A stretch of 58,425 nt of DNA from Mesorhizobium sp. LMG 17147 (GTDB taxonomy: Bacteria > Pseudomonadota > Alphaproteobacteria > Rhizobiales > Rhizobiaceae), in NCBI RefSeq assembly GCF_024297145.1, contig NZ_JANCTC010000027.1, positions 1-58,425 of the forward strand, read 5' to 3'. Numbering within the stretch: position 1 is the stretch's first letter; the number at the start of each line of letters is the position of its first letter. Made by a program: the position numbers and the translations under genes. Shown here piece after piece: positions 19,101-26,103 of this stretch. The notes beneath the pieces were generated by a model. The model was not told the DNA's origin. It saw only the letters and a list, made by a program, of their open reading frames with translations, and searched no databases.

Positions 19101-19155
19101 CGATGTGCTGTGAACCAGCCTTGCATCGGGCACATCGTCTGTGAAATAGATTCAC
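19101..19155. promoter_or_regulatory. LysR-type operator repeats between the MFS and LysR genes
   Basis: CGATGTGC (19101-19108) and GCACATCG (19130-19137) are exact inverted repeats. Immediately after comes GTGAA-N5-TTCAC (19141-19155), which ends two bases before the LysR start codon. TGTGAA also occurs at 19109 and 19140, 31 bp apart, about three helical turns. This fits a LysR regulator binding as a tetramer to control itself and the divergent MFS operon. Confidence 0.55.
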
Positions 19156-19157
19156 CA

Positions 19158-20066
19158 ATGGCCAGACCCGACATCAACCGCTCCGGCGAGATCGAAGTGT
19201 TCGTCCGCGTGGTCGAGGCGGGCAGCTTTTCGGCCGCTGCCCGTGCATTGCGGATGACCCCGTCGGCGGTGAGCAAGCTGATTGCGCGGCTGGAGGCTCG
19301 GCTCGGCGCGCGGCTGGTCAGCCGTTCGACGCGCAAGCTGCAACTGACGCCGGAGGGGGCGGCCTTCTTCGACAGCGGGGTGCGTATCCTGGCCGATATG
19401 GCAGCGGCCGAGCGCGAGGCGGCGGCGGGTGCCGCGCCGCGTGGCCGGCTGCGGATCAACAGCTACGTGCCTTTCGGGCAGCATCGGCTGATCCCGATTT
19501 TGCCGCGTTTTCTAGAGCGCTACCCCGAAATCTCGGTCGATCTGGTGTTGACCGACGATGTCATCGACCTGATGGAGGAGCGCGCTGACGTCGCCATCCG
19601 GGCCGGGCCGCTCGGCGAATCACGGCTGGTGGCGCGCAAGCTCGGGCACAGCCGGGTGGTCGTCGTTGCGGCGCCGTCGTATCTCGAAGCGCGTGGCACG
19701 CCCATGACGCCCGCCGATCTCGATCGTCACAACCGCATGGGCTTCCGTTTCGTACGCCACCTCGAGGGCTGGCCTTTTATCGATGCGGCCGGCAAGCCGA
19801 TCACCCTGTCGATCGCCGGAAATACGCTGGTCAGCGACGGCGAGGCGATGCGGCTGATGGCGCTCTCGGGGGCGGGCATCGCCCGGCTGGCAAGCTGGCA
19901 TGTGGAGGCCGACATTGCCGCCGGCCGACTCCTGCCGCTGCTGGAAGAGTTCAACCCCGGCGACGAGGAACTCACCCACGCCGTCTATGTCGGCCAAGGC
20001 AAGCATCTGCCGGCGCGGGTGCGGGCCTTTTTGGACTTTTTGGTCGAGACTGTCCGGCTGAACTGA
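19158..20066 (+). CDS. LysR-family transcriptional regulator
   Basis: A 302-residue regulator with an N-terminal winged helix-turn-helix (about 10-70; FSAAARALRMTPSAVSKLIARLE) and a periplasmic-binding-protein-like effector domain (about 95-295). It belongs to the common LysR subgroup that sits divergently from efflux pumps and oxidoreductases. The start at 19158 aligns with the usual spacing to the helix-turn-helix; an earlier in-frame ATG at 19095 would run through the operator repeats. The effector is unknown; the MFS-aldo/keto reductase pair is the most likely target. Confidence 0.9.
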   Translation: MARPDINRSGEIEVFVRVVEAGSFSAAARALRMTPSAVSKLIARLEARLGARLVSRSTRKLQLTPEGAAFFDSGVRILADMAAAEREAAAGAAPRGRLRINSYVPFGQHRLIPILPRFLERYPEISVDLVLTDDVIDLMEERADVAIRAGPLGESRLVARKLGHSRVVVVAAPSYLEARGTPMTPADLDRHNRMGFRFVRHLEGWPFIDAAGKPITLSIAGNTLVSDGEAMRLMALSGAGIARLASWHVEADIAAGRLLPLLEEFNPGDEELTHAVYVGQGKHLPARVRAFLDFLVETVRLN

Positions 20067-20077
20067 GCTCAAAACGA

Positions 20078-20099
20078 TCGGGAGCCTGCCGGCTCCCGA
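20078..20099. terminator. Hairpin between convergent LysR and aldo/keto reductase genes
   Basis: A 9-bp perfect stem TCGGGAGCC (20078-20086) / GGCTCCCGA (20091-20099) with a TGCC loop lies 12 bases after the LysR stop. It can end transcripts from both sides, although neither strand has a long U-tract. Confidence 0.6.
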
Positions 20100-20128
20100 A
20101 GCAACGAAGGCAAGGAGGTAAGATTGAG

Positions 20129-21178
20129 TTACTTTTTCGGCACAAAGGGCGCCGGGCGCCGGCCGACCGCCTGACGCTCCAGCATCCAGCCCGGGTATTC
20201 GGCGGGCAGGGCACTGACTTCGTCGAGGCGAACAAGATCATCGGCATCGAGCTGCAACTCGGTGGCTGCAAGGTTCTGTTCCAGCTGCTCCATGCGGCTG
20301 GCGCCGATGATGACGCTCATCACGAATGGCTTGGCCAGGACATAGCCGAGCGCCACCGTAGCGACGCTGACGCCGTGCTTGGCGGCGATCTCGCGCATAA
20401 CGGCGACTGCTGCCCAGGCACGGTCCTCATTGACCGGCGGGAAATTGAAGCTGGCGCGGCGGCCCTCGCCATTGCCGGGGGCGCCCGGTCCGTATTTGCC
20501 GGAGAGCAAGCCGCCAGCCATCGGCGACCAGACCATCAGCCCGAGCTTCTCCTCGCTGAGCAGCGGCACGATCTCGCGCTCGAGATCGCGGCCGGCGATC
20601 GAATAATACGACTGCACGGTCTCGAAGCGGGCAAAGCCTTTGCGCTCGGCAATACCCAGCGCCTTGGCGATGCGCCAGGCCTGCCAGTTCGAGACGCCGA
20701 CATAGCGGACCTTGCCGGCGGCAACCAGGTCGTCGAGCGCCCGCAGCGTTTCGTCGATCGGCGTCACCGTGTCGGTGCCGTGCAGCTGGTAGAGATCGAT
20801 ATGATCCAGCTGCAGCCGTTGGAGGCTGCCTTCGACCGAATCCATGATGTGGCCGCGCGAGGAACCACGCTGGTTCGGGCCTCCGCCCATGGCGCCATGA
20901 ACCTTGGTGGCGATGATCACGTCCTGCCGGTTGACGCCAAGGTTCCTGAGCGACTGGCCGAGAAGCCGTTCCGAGGCACCAAAGGAATAGACATCCGCCG
21001 TGTCGAAGAAATTGACGCCGGCGGCGAGCGAGCGGGCAACGATCTCGTCAACGCCCTTCTGGTCGAGGCTGGCGATCAGGCCCCATTGGGCGTTCTCGCC
21101 GGCCGCGCCGAACGTCATCGTGCCGAGGCAAAGTTCGGAGACGAACATCCCCGTATTTCCAAGTTGATTGTAGCGCAT
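20129..21178 (-). CDS. Aldo/keto reductase (YghZ/Kvbeta-like)
   Basis: A 349-residue TIM-barrel reductase. The tetrad is present: D59 and Y64 in FDTADVYS, K92 in IATKVHG, H133 in YQLHGTD. Its length and the VQSYYSIAGRDLEREI segment are typical of the AKR group that includes YghZ and Kvbeta. The start at 21178 gives MRYNQLGNTG; 76 upstream in-frame codons run through the operator and are not family-like. It converges on the LysR gene and is preceded by a 28-bp near-palindrome (21214-21241) that looks like a TetR-type operator, so control is probably separate from the LysR system. Confidence 0.9.
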   Translation of the reverse strand: MRYNQLGNTGMFVSELCLGTMTFGAAGENAQWGLIASLDQKGVDEIVARSLAAGVNFFDTADVYSFGASERLLGQSLRNLGVNRQDVIIATKVHGAMGGGPNQRGSSRGHIMDSVEGSLQRLQLDHIDLYQLHGTDTVTPIDETLRALDDLVAAGKVRYVGVSNWQAWRIAKALGIAERKGFARFETVQSYYSIAGRDLEREIVPLLSEEKLGLMVWSPMAGGLLSGKYGPGAPGNGEGRRASFNFPPVNEDRAWAAVAVMREIAAKHGVSVATVALGYVLAKPFVMSVIIGASRMEQLEQNLAATELQLDADDLVRLDEVSALPAEYPGWMLERQAVGRRPAPFVPKK

Positions 21179-21213
21179 GGTGGCTCCAGACGGGTTGAGA
21201 ATAACTCGACCCA

Positions 21214-21241
21214 TATAGGAACGAAACGTTCCGTTTCTATA
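21214..21241. promoter_or_regulatory. 28-bp near-palindromic operator, TetR-like
   Basis: The left half TATAGGAACGAAAC (21214-21227) and the right half GTTCCGTTTCTATA (21228-21241) match as reverse complements at 12 of 14 positions, giving 24 of 28 symmetric bases. It lies 36-63 bases upstream of the aldo/keto reductase start. Length, symmetry and the GAAACG/CGTTTC core resemble TetR-family operators. No TetR gene is present in this window. Confidence 0.55.
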
Positions 21242-21287
21242 CACTGGCTTAGTCGATGTCAGCCTGTGGCCTAAGGCCGGCTGCGCC

Positions 21288-21950
21288 TCATCTGGCGCCG
21301 AAAATCGCCGATCCAACCCTGACACTGGTCGCGCCGAAGGCGATCGCGGTTTCGTAGTCGCCGGACATGCCCATGGAGAACTTGTCGACGCCGGCCTCAA
21401 GCCCAAGCTTTTCCAGCAGCGCGAAATGCGGACCGGGGTTCTCGCCGGCCGGCGGAATGCACATCAGCCCTTCGATGGCGAGGCCGTGAACCGAGCGGCA
21501 GCGGGCCACGAAGGCGACAGCCTCGCGCGGCTCGATGCCGGCCTTTTGCGGCTCGGAGCCGGTGTTGACCTGGACATACAGCCTTGGTGACCGGCCTTGC
21601 CTGGCGATCTCCTTGGCGAGTTCGGCGGCGATCTTTTCACGGTCGACGGTTTCGATGACGTCGAACAGCGCGACAGCTTCCTTCGCCTTGTTCGATTGCA
21701 GAGGACCGATCAGATGCAGCTCGATGTCGGGGAAGTCATGTTTCAGCACCGGCCATTTGGCTTGTGCTTCCTGGACCCGGTTTTCGCCGAAGACGCGCTG
21801 GCCGGCCTCGATGACGGGGCGGATATCGGCGGCGTCGAAGGTTTTCGAGGCCGCGACCAGCGCCACCGCTCCGGCGTCGCGTCCTGCCTCGCGCTCGGCG
21901 GCAGCGATCCTTGCCTTGACCGTGAAAAGCTGTTCGACGGCGCTCGCCAT
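21288..21950 (-). CDS. yggS: YggS/PipY family pyridoxal-phosphate homeostasis protein
   Basis: A 220-residue fold-type III PLP-binding protein that buffers pyridoxal phosphate and affects amino-acid and vitamin B6 balance. Hallmarks are VAASKTFDA (the PLP lysine near residue 36), FGENRVQEAQAKW, HLIGPLQSNKAKEA, QVNTGSEPQKAG, and the C-terminal SMGMSGDYETAIAFGATSVRVGS region. The start at 21950 gives the usual MASAVEQ opening; 51 extra in-frame codons upstream overlap the leuS leader. It diverges from leuS across 146 bases. Confidence 0.93.
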   Translation of the reverse strand: MASAVEQLFTVKARIAAAEREAGRDAGAVALVAASKTFDAADIRPVIEAGQRVFGENRVQEAQAKWPVLKHDFPDIELHLIGPLQSNKAKEAVALFDVIETVDREKIAAELAKEIARQGRSPRLYVQVNTGSEPQKAGIEPREAVAFVARCRSVHGLAIEGLMCIPPAGENPGPHFALLEKLGLEAGVDKFSMGMSGDYETAIAFGATSVRVGSAIFGAR

Positions 21951-22096
21951 GCCTATATCCTGCCTGTGTTTGGCTTTTCGCCGGATCGCCGCAGTTGACG
22001 GGTCCGGCAATCCATGGTGAACACCGCGACGACATTTCCTGAGCCGCCCGGGCATTGTCCGGCGGCTCGCGCATGCTTTTAAGTGAAAAACACCCG

Positions 22097-24721
22097 ATGG
22101 CAACCGAACGATACAATCCGCGCGCGTCAGAGCCCAAATGGCAGAAGGCCTGGGACGCCAAGAAGCTGTTCGAAGCCGACAATGACGACCCGCGCCCGAA
22201 ATATTACGTGCTGGAGATGTTCCCCTATCCGTCGGGGCGCATCCATATCGGCCATACGCGGAACTATACGATGGGCGACGTGGTGGCGCGCTACAAGCGG
22301 GCCAAGGGGTTCAACGTGCTGCACCCGATGGGCTGGGACGCCTTTGGCATGCCAGCCGAAAACGCGGCGATGCAGAACAAGGTCCATCCCAAGGACTGGA
22401 CCTATCAGAACATCGCCGCCATGCGCGAGCAACTCAAGGTCATGGGCCTGTCGCTCGATTGGGCGCGCGAGTTCGCCACCTGCGATGTCGATTACTATCA
22501 CCGCCAGCAGATGCTGTTCCTCGATTTCGTCGAGAAGGGGCTGGTGACGCGCAAATCCTCCAAGGTCAACTGGGATCCGGAGGACATGACGGTGCTTGCC
22601 AACGAGCAGGTCATCGACGGACGCGGCTGGCGCTCGGGCGCGCTGGTGGAACAGCGCGAGCTGACGCAGTGGTTCTTCAAGATCACCGACTACGCGCAGG
22701 ACCTGCTGGATTCGCTCGATCAACTCGACGACTGGCCGGAAAAAGTGAAGCTGATGCAGGCGAACTGGATCGGCCGTTCGGAAGGGCTGCTGATCCGCTG
22801 GCCGCTGGCCAAGACAGTCGCCGGCGAGCATGAGCTCGAAATCTATACGACAAGGCCCGACACCATCTTCGGCGCCTCCTTCATGGCGATTGCCGCCGAC
22901 CATCCGCTGGCCAAAAAGGCCGCCGAAGACAATCCGGCGCTGGCAAAGTTCATCGACGAGGTCCGCCATATGGGCACCTCGGTGGCGGCCCTGGAGACGG
23001 CCGAGAAGAAGGGCTTCGATACCGGCATTCGCGTCGTCCATCCGTTCGACGAGAAGTGGACGCTGCCCGTCTACGTCGCCAATTTCGTGCTGATGGACTA
23101 CGGCACCGGCGCCATCTTCGGCTGCCCGTCCGGTGACCAGCGCGACCTCGACTTCGCCAACAGATACGGCCTGCCGGTCATTCCGGTGGTGATGCCGGAA
23201 GGCGAGAATCAAGGAAGCTTCCAGGTCATCGATGAGGCCTATGTCGGCGACGGCGTGATGATCAATTCGCGCTTCCTCGACGGCATGAAGCCGGATCAGG
23301 CGTTCGACGAGGTGGCGAAGCTGCTGGAACAAAAGACCATCGGCAACCGGCCGATGGCCGAGCGCAAGGTGAACTTCCGCCTGCGCGACTGGGGCATTTC
23401 GCGCCAGCGCTATTGGGGCTGCCCGATCCCGATGATCCATTGCGAGGATTGCGGCGTGGTGCCGGTGCCGAAAGCCGACCTGCCGGTCAGGCTGCCGGAT
23501 GATATCGAGTTCGACCGGCCGGGCAATCCGCTCGATCGCCATCCGACATGGCGGCACGTCAAATGCCCGCGTTGCGGCAAGGACGCGCGGCGCGAAACCG
23601 ACACGATGGACACGTTCGTCGATTCTTCGTGGTATTTCGCGCGCTTCACGGCGCCCTGGGCAAACGATCCGACCGATCCCAAGGCCGCGACTGAATGGCT
23701 GCCGGTCGACCAGTATATTGGCGGCATCGAGCATGCGATCCTGCATTTGCTCTATTCGCGCTTTTTCACCCGCGCCATGCGCGAGACCGGCCATGTCGAT
23801 CTGGCCGAGCCGTTCAGGGGCCTGTTCACGCAAGGCATGGTGGTGCACGAGACCTATCGGGTTGGCGGCGCCTCGAACGGCCGCTGGCTTGCGCCCAGCG
23901 AGGTCAGGCTGGAAGACGCCGACGGCAAGCGCCGCGCCTTCGAAATCGCCACCGGCGAAGAGGCGGTGATCGGTCCGCTCGAAAAAATGTCGAAGTCGAA
24001 GAAGAATACGGTGAGCCCGGAAGAGATCACCGACGGCTACGGCGCCGATACGGCGCGCTGGTTCATGCTGTCGGACTCGCCGCCCGAGCGCGATGTCGAA
24101 TGGACCGACGAGGGTGCGGCCGGCGCGCATCGCTTCATCCAGCGCATCTGGCGCCTGGTGTCGACGGCTGCCGAATCGCTCGCCGGAGTCCGGCCAGAGG
24201 CGGCGAAGGACGGCGAGGCCGGGACAGTGTCCAAGGCCGCGCACAAGATCTTGAAATCGGTCGGCGAGGACATCGAAAAGCTCGCCTTCAACCGCGCCAT
24301 CGCCCGCATCTATGAGCTCGCCAATGCCTTGACCGTACCGCTCAACGAGGCGGCAGAGGGCAAAGCCGGTCCGGCGCTGCAAGCGGCCTGCCGTGAGGCC
24401 GTCGAGATCCTGGTGCACCTGATCGCGCCGGTCATGCCGCATCTGGCAGAGGAGTGCTGGCAGACGCTCGGCGGCACCGACCTTGTCGCCGAACGGCCCT
24501 GGCCGGACTACGATCCCTCGCTTGTCGTCGACGCCGAGATCGTGCTGCCGGTGCAGGTCAACGGCAAGAAACGCGGCGATTTGACAATTGCCCGCGACGC
24601 GGATCAAGGTGCGGTCGAAAAGGCGGTTCTGGCTCTCGACTTCGTTCAGAAAGCGCTCGAAGGTAAGGCGCCGCGCAAGGTGATCATCGTGCCGCAGAGG
24701 ATCGTCAATGTCGTTGCCTAA
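22097..24721 (+). CDS. leuS: Leucyl-tRNA synthetase
   Basis: Charges tRNA-Leu. The 874-residue protein has the class I HIGH motif at 50-53 (HIGHTRN), the CP1 editing domain (about 220-420), and KMSKS (around 631-635, KMSKSKKN). The C-terminus carries the anticodon-binding helical domain (about 690-800). The start at 22097 gives MATERYNPRA, the standard opening. Its last five codons overlap the lptE start, a close coupling usual for alphaproteobacteria. Confidence 0.98.
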   Translation: MATERYNPRASEPKWQKAWDAKKLFEADNDDPRPKYYVLEMFPYPSGRIHIGHTRNYTMGDVVARYKRAKGFNVLHPMGWDAFGMPAENAAMQNKVHPKDWTYQNIAAMREQLKVMGLSLDWAREFATCDVDYYHRQQMLFLDFVEKGLVTRKSSKVNWDPEDMTVLANEQVIDGRGWRSGALVEQRELTQWFFKITDYAQDLLDSLDQLDDWPEKVKLMQANWIGRSEGLLIRWPLAKTVAGEHELEIYTTRPDTIFGASFMAIAADHPLAKKAAEDNPALAKFIDEVRHMGTSVAALETAEKKGFDTGIRVVHPFDEKWTLPVYVANFVLMDYGTGAIFGCPSGDQRDLDFANRYGLPVIPVVMPEGENQGSFQVIDEAYVGDGVMINSRFLDGMKPDQAFDEVAKLLEQKTIGNRPMAERKVNFRLRDWGISRQRYWGCPIPMIHCEDCGVVPVPKADLPVRLPDDIEFDRPGNPLDRHPTWRHVKCPRCGKDARRETDTMDTFVDSSWYFARFTAPWANDPTDPKAATEWLPVDQYIGGIEHAILHLLYSRFFTRAMRETGHVDLAEPFRGLFTQGMVVHETYRVGGASNGRWLAPSEVRLEDADGKRRAFEIATGEEAVIGPLEKMSKSKKNTVSPEEITDGYGADTARWFMLSDSPPERDVEWTDEGAAGAHRFIQRIWRLVSTAAESLAGVRPEAAKDGEAGTVSKAAHKILKSVGEDIEKLAFNRAIARIYELANALTVPLNEAAEGKAGPALQAACREAVEILVHLIAPVMPHLAEECWQTLGGTDLVAERPWPDYDPSLVVDAEIVLPVQVNGKKRGDLTIARDADQGAVEKAVLALDFVQKALEGKAPRKVIIVPQRIVNVVA

Positions 24722-25289
24722 GCCGCGAAAGACAGAGCTGACGGTGCGCCGCATCGTGCTTTGCGGGCTGCTCGCCTCGGTGGCGCTGGTTTCCGCCTGC
24801 ACGGTGCGGCCGCTCTATTCGAGCGCGCCGCTGGTCGCCGGCTCGCAGGTCGGCGCTGCTGCCGAGCTGGCATCGATCTCCGTCAAGCCGGTCAAGACCC
24901 GCTACGCCCAGCAGGTCCGCAACAATTTGATCTTCGCACTTGGCCAGGGCGCCGGCGAGCCAGCTTCGCCGGTCTATTCGCTTGATCTGGGCGTCTCCGA
25001 ACTCGTCGAATCGGCGGCAATCGAGCAGGTCACGACCGACGAGGACGAGCCGACCGCCGGCACCGTGACGCTGACCGCCAACTATGTGCTCAGCGATGCC
25101 AAGACGGGCACGGTCATAGCGAGGGGCGAGCGCTCGATTCCGTCGTCATACGACAGGCCCCGCCAGGAATTCGCGTCATACCGAGCCCAGATCGACGCCG
25201 AGAACCGTGCGGCGCGCGAACTGGCGGATGTGCTGCGGCTGTCGATCGCCCAGGATCTGATCAAGCACGGCAAGCCGGCGGCAAGCTAG
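24708..25289 (+). CDS. lptE: LPS-assembly lipoprotein LptE
   Basis: The outer-membrane lipoprotein that plugs LptD during lipopolysaccharide insertion. The 193-residue product has an N-terminal signal helix (about 14-30) ending in the lipobox LVSAC with C31 as the lipidation site, followed by VRPLYSS, and then the LptE fold. It overlaps leuS by 14 bases. In many alphaproteobacteria holA (DNA polymerase III delta) follows directly; here an intrinsic terminator and convergent transaldolase follow instead. Confidence 0.88.
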   Translation: MSLPKPRKTELTVRRIVLCGLLASVALVSACTVRPLYSSAPLVAGSQVGAAAELASISVKPVKTRYAQQVRNNLIFALGQGAGEPASPVYSLDLGVSELVESAAIEQVTTDEDEPTAGTVTLTANYVLSDAKTGTVIARGERSIPSSYDRPRQEFASYRAQIDAENRAARELADVLRLSIAQDLIKHGKPAAS

Positions 25290-25314
25290 GTGTTTCCAGA
25301 GTGCGCAATCTGCG

Positions 25315-25341
25315 AAAAAGGCCGATTGCTCGGCCTTTTTT
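25315..25341. terminator. Bidirectional intrinsic terminator between lptE and transaldolase
   Basis: A stem of 11 bp, AAAAAGGCCGA (25315-25325) / TCGGCCTTTTT (25330-25340), with a TTGC loop has T-runs on both strands. It lies 26 bases after the lptE stop and 19 before the convergent transaldolase stop, so it probably ends both transcripts. Confidence 0.9.
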
Positions 25342-25359
25342 GTTCGCAGGATAGTCGCT

Positions 25360-26013
25360 TCAGCCGATCTTCTGCCCGGTCTTTGCCCAGTCGGCGAGGA
25401 ACAGCTCCAGGCCCTTGTCGGTCAGCGGGTGCTTGACCAGTGCCTTGAGCGTTGCCGGCGGCGCGGTGATGACGTCGGCGCCGATCAGCGCCGCCTGCTT
25501 GACATGGTTCACGGTGCGCACCGAAGCGGTCAGGATTTCAGTCTGGAAGTCATAATTGTCATAGATGGTGCGAATATCGGCAATCAGCTCCATGCCGTCC
25601 CAGCCGCTGTCGTCGATGCGGCCGACGAAGGGCGAGATAAAGGAGGCGCCGGCCTTGGCGGCGAGCAGCGCCTGGGTGGCCGAGAAGCACAGCGTGACGT
25701 TGACCATGCGGCCGTCCGACCGGATGTCCTTGCAGGCTCTCAGGCCGTCGAGCGTCAGCGGCACCTTGATGCAGACATTGTCGGCGATCCTGGCCAGGAT
25801 CTTGGCCTCCGCCATCATGTCCTTGTATTCGGTGGCGACGACTTCGGCCGAGACCGGGCCCTTGACGATCTCGCAGATCTCTCTTGTGACGTCGGCGATC
25901 TTGCCGCCGGATTTCAGGATCAGCGACGGATTGGTGGTTACGCCGTCGAGTAGCCCCAGATCGTTCAGCTCGCGGATTTCCTTGACATCGGCGGTGTCGA
26001 CAAAAAATTTCAT
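25360..26013 (-). CDS. tal: Transaldolase / fructose-6-phosphate aldolase family
   Basis: A short, 217-residue TIM-barrel aldolase of the TalC/FSA-type, beginning MKFFVDTADVKEIRELNDLG. The Schiff-base lysine lies in CIKVPLT (about residue 86), and SFISPFVGRIDD and the TASVR stretch complete the active site. It transfers dihydroxyacetone units in the pentose phosphate pathway; short enzymes can act as transaldolase or fructose-6-phosphate aldolase, and the sequence alone does not decide. The start at 26013 is the family start. It diverges from priA, and a 7-bp dyad lies 23-41 bases upstream. Confidence 0.92.
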   Translation of the reverse strand: MKFFVDTADVKEIRELNDLGLLDGVTTNPSLILKSGGKIADVTREICEIVKGPVSAEVVATEYKDMMAEAKILARIADNVCIKVPLTLDGLRACKDIRSDGRMVNVTLCFSATQALLAAKAGASFISPFVGRIDDSGWDGMELIADIRTIYDNYDFQTEILTASVRTVNHVKQAALIGADVITAPPATLKALVKHPLTDKGLELFLADWAKTGQKIG

Positions 26014-26035
26014 GGCGGTCTCCTGAAGATTTTTC

Positions 26036-26054
26036 ATGTGCACGTCATGCACAT
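26036..26054. promoter_or_regulatory. Dyad ATGTGCA-N5-TGCACAT upstream of transaldolase
   Basis: Exact 7-bp inverted repeats (26036-26042 and 26048-26054) flank a five-base spacer, just upstream of the transaldolase start at 26013. The length and spacing suit a dimeric repressor. The regulator is not identified. Confidence 0.4.
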
Positions 26055-26063
26055 TTGGGGTCG

Positions 26064-26085
26064 GACTTTGATCTAGACCAAAGTC
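26064..26085. promoter_or_regulatory. Dyad GACTTTG-N8-CAAAGTC before priA
   Basis: Exact 7-bp inverted repeats (26064-26070 and 26079-26085) end 18 bases before the priA ATG. It could be an operator for priA or a small leader hairpin. It is distinct in sequence from the neighbouring dyad at 26036-26054. Confidence 0.35.
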
Positions 26086-26103
26086 GGGGCAAGGTCACGC
26101 CTC

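Noticed and set aside
22127..24802. 891-codon open frame antisense to leuS
   Set aside because: An artefact of GC-rich third positions; leuS on the plus strand has all synthetase motifs.
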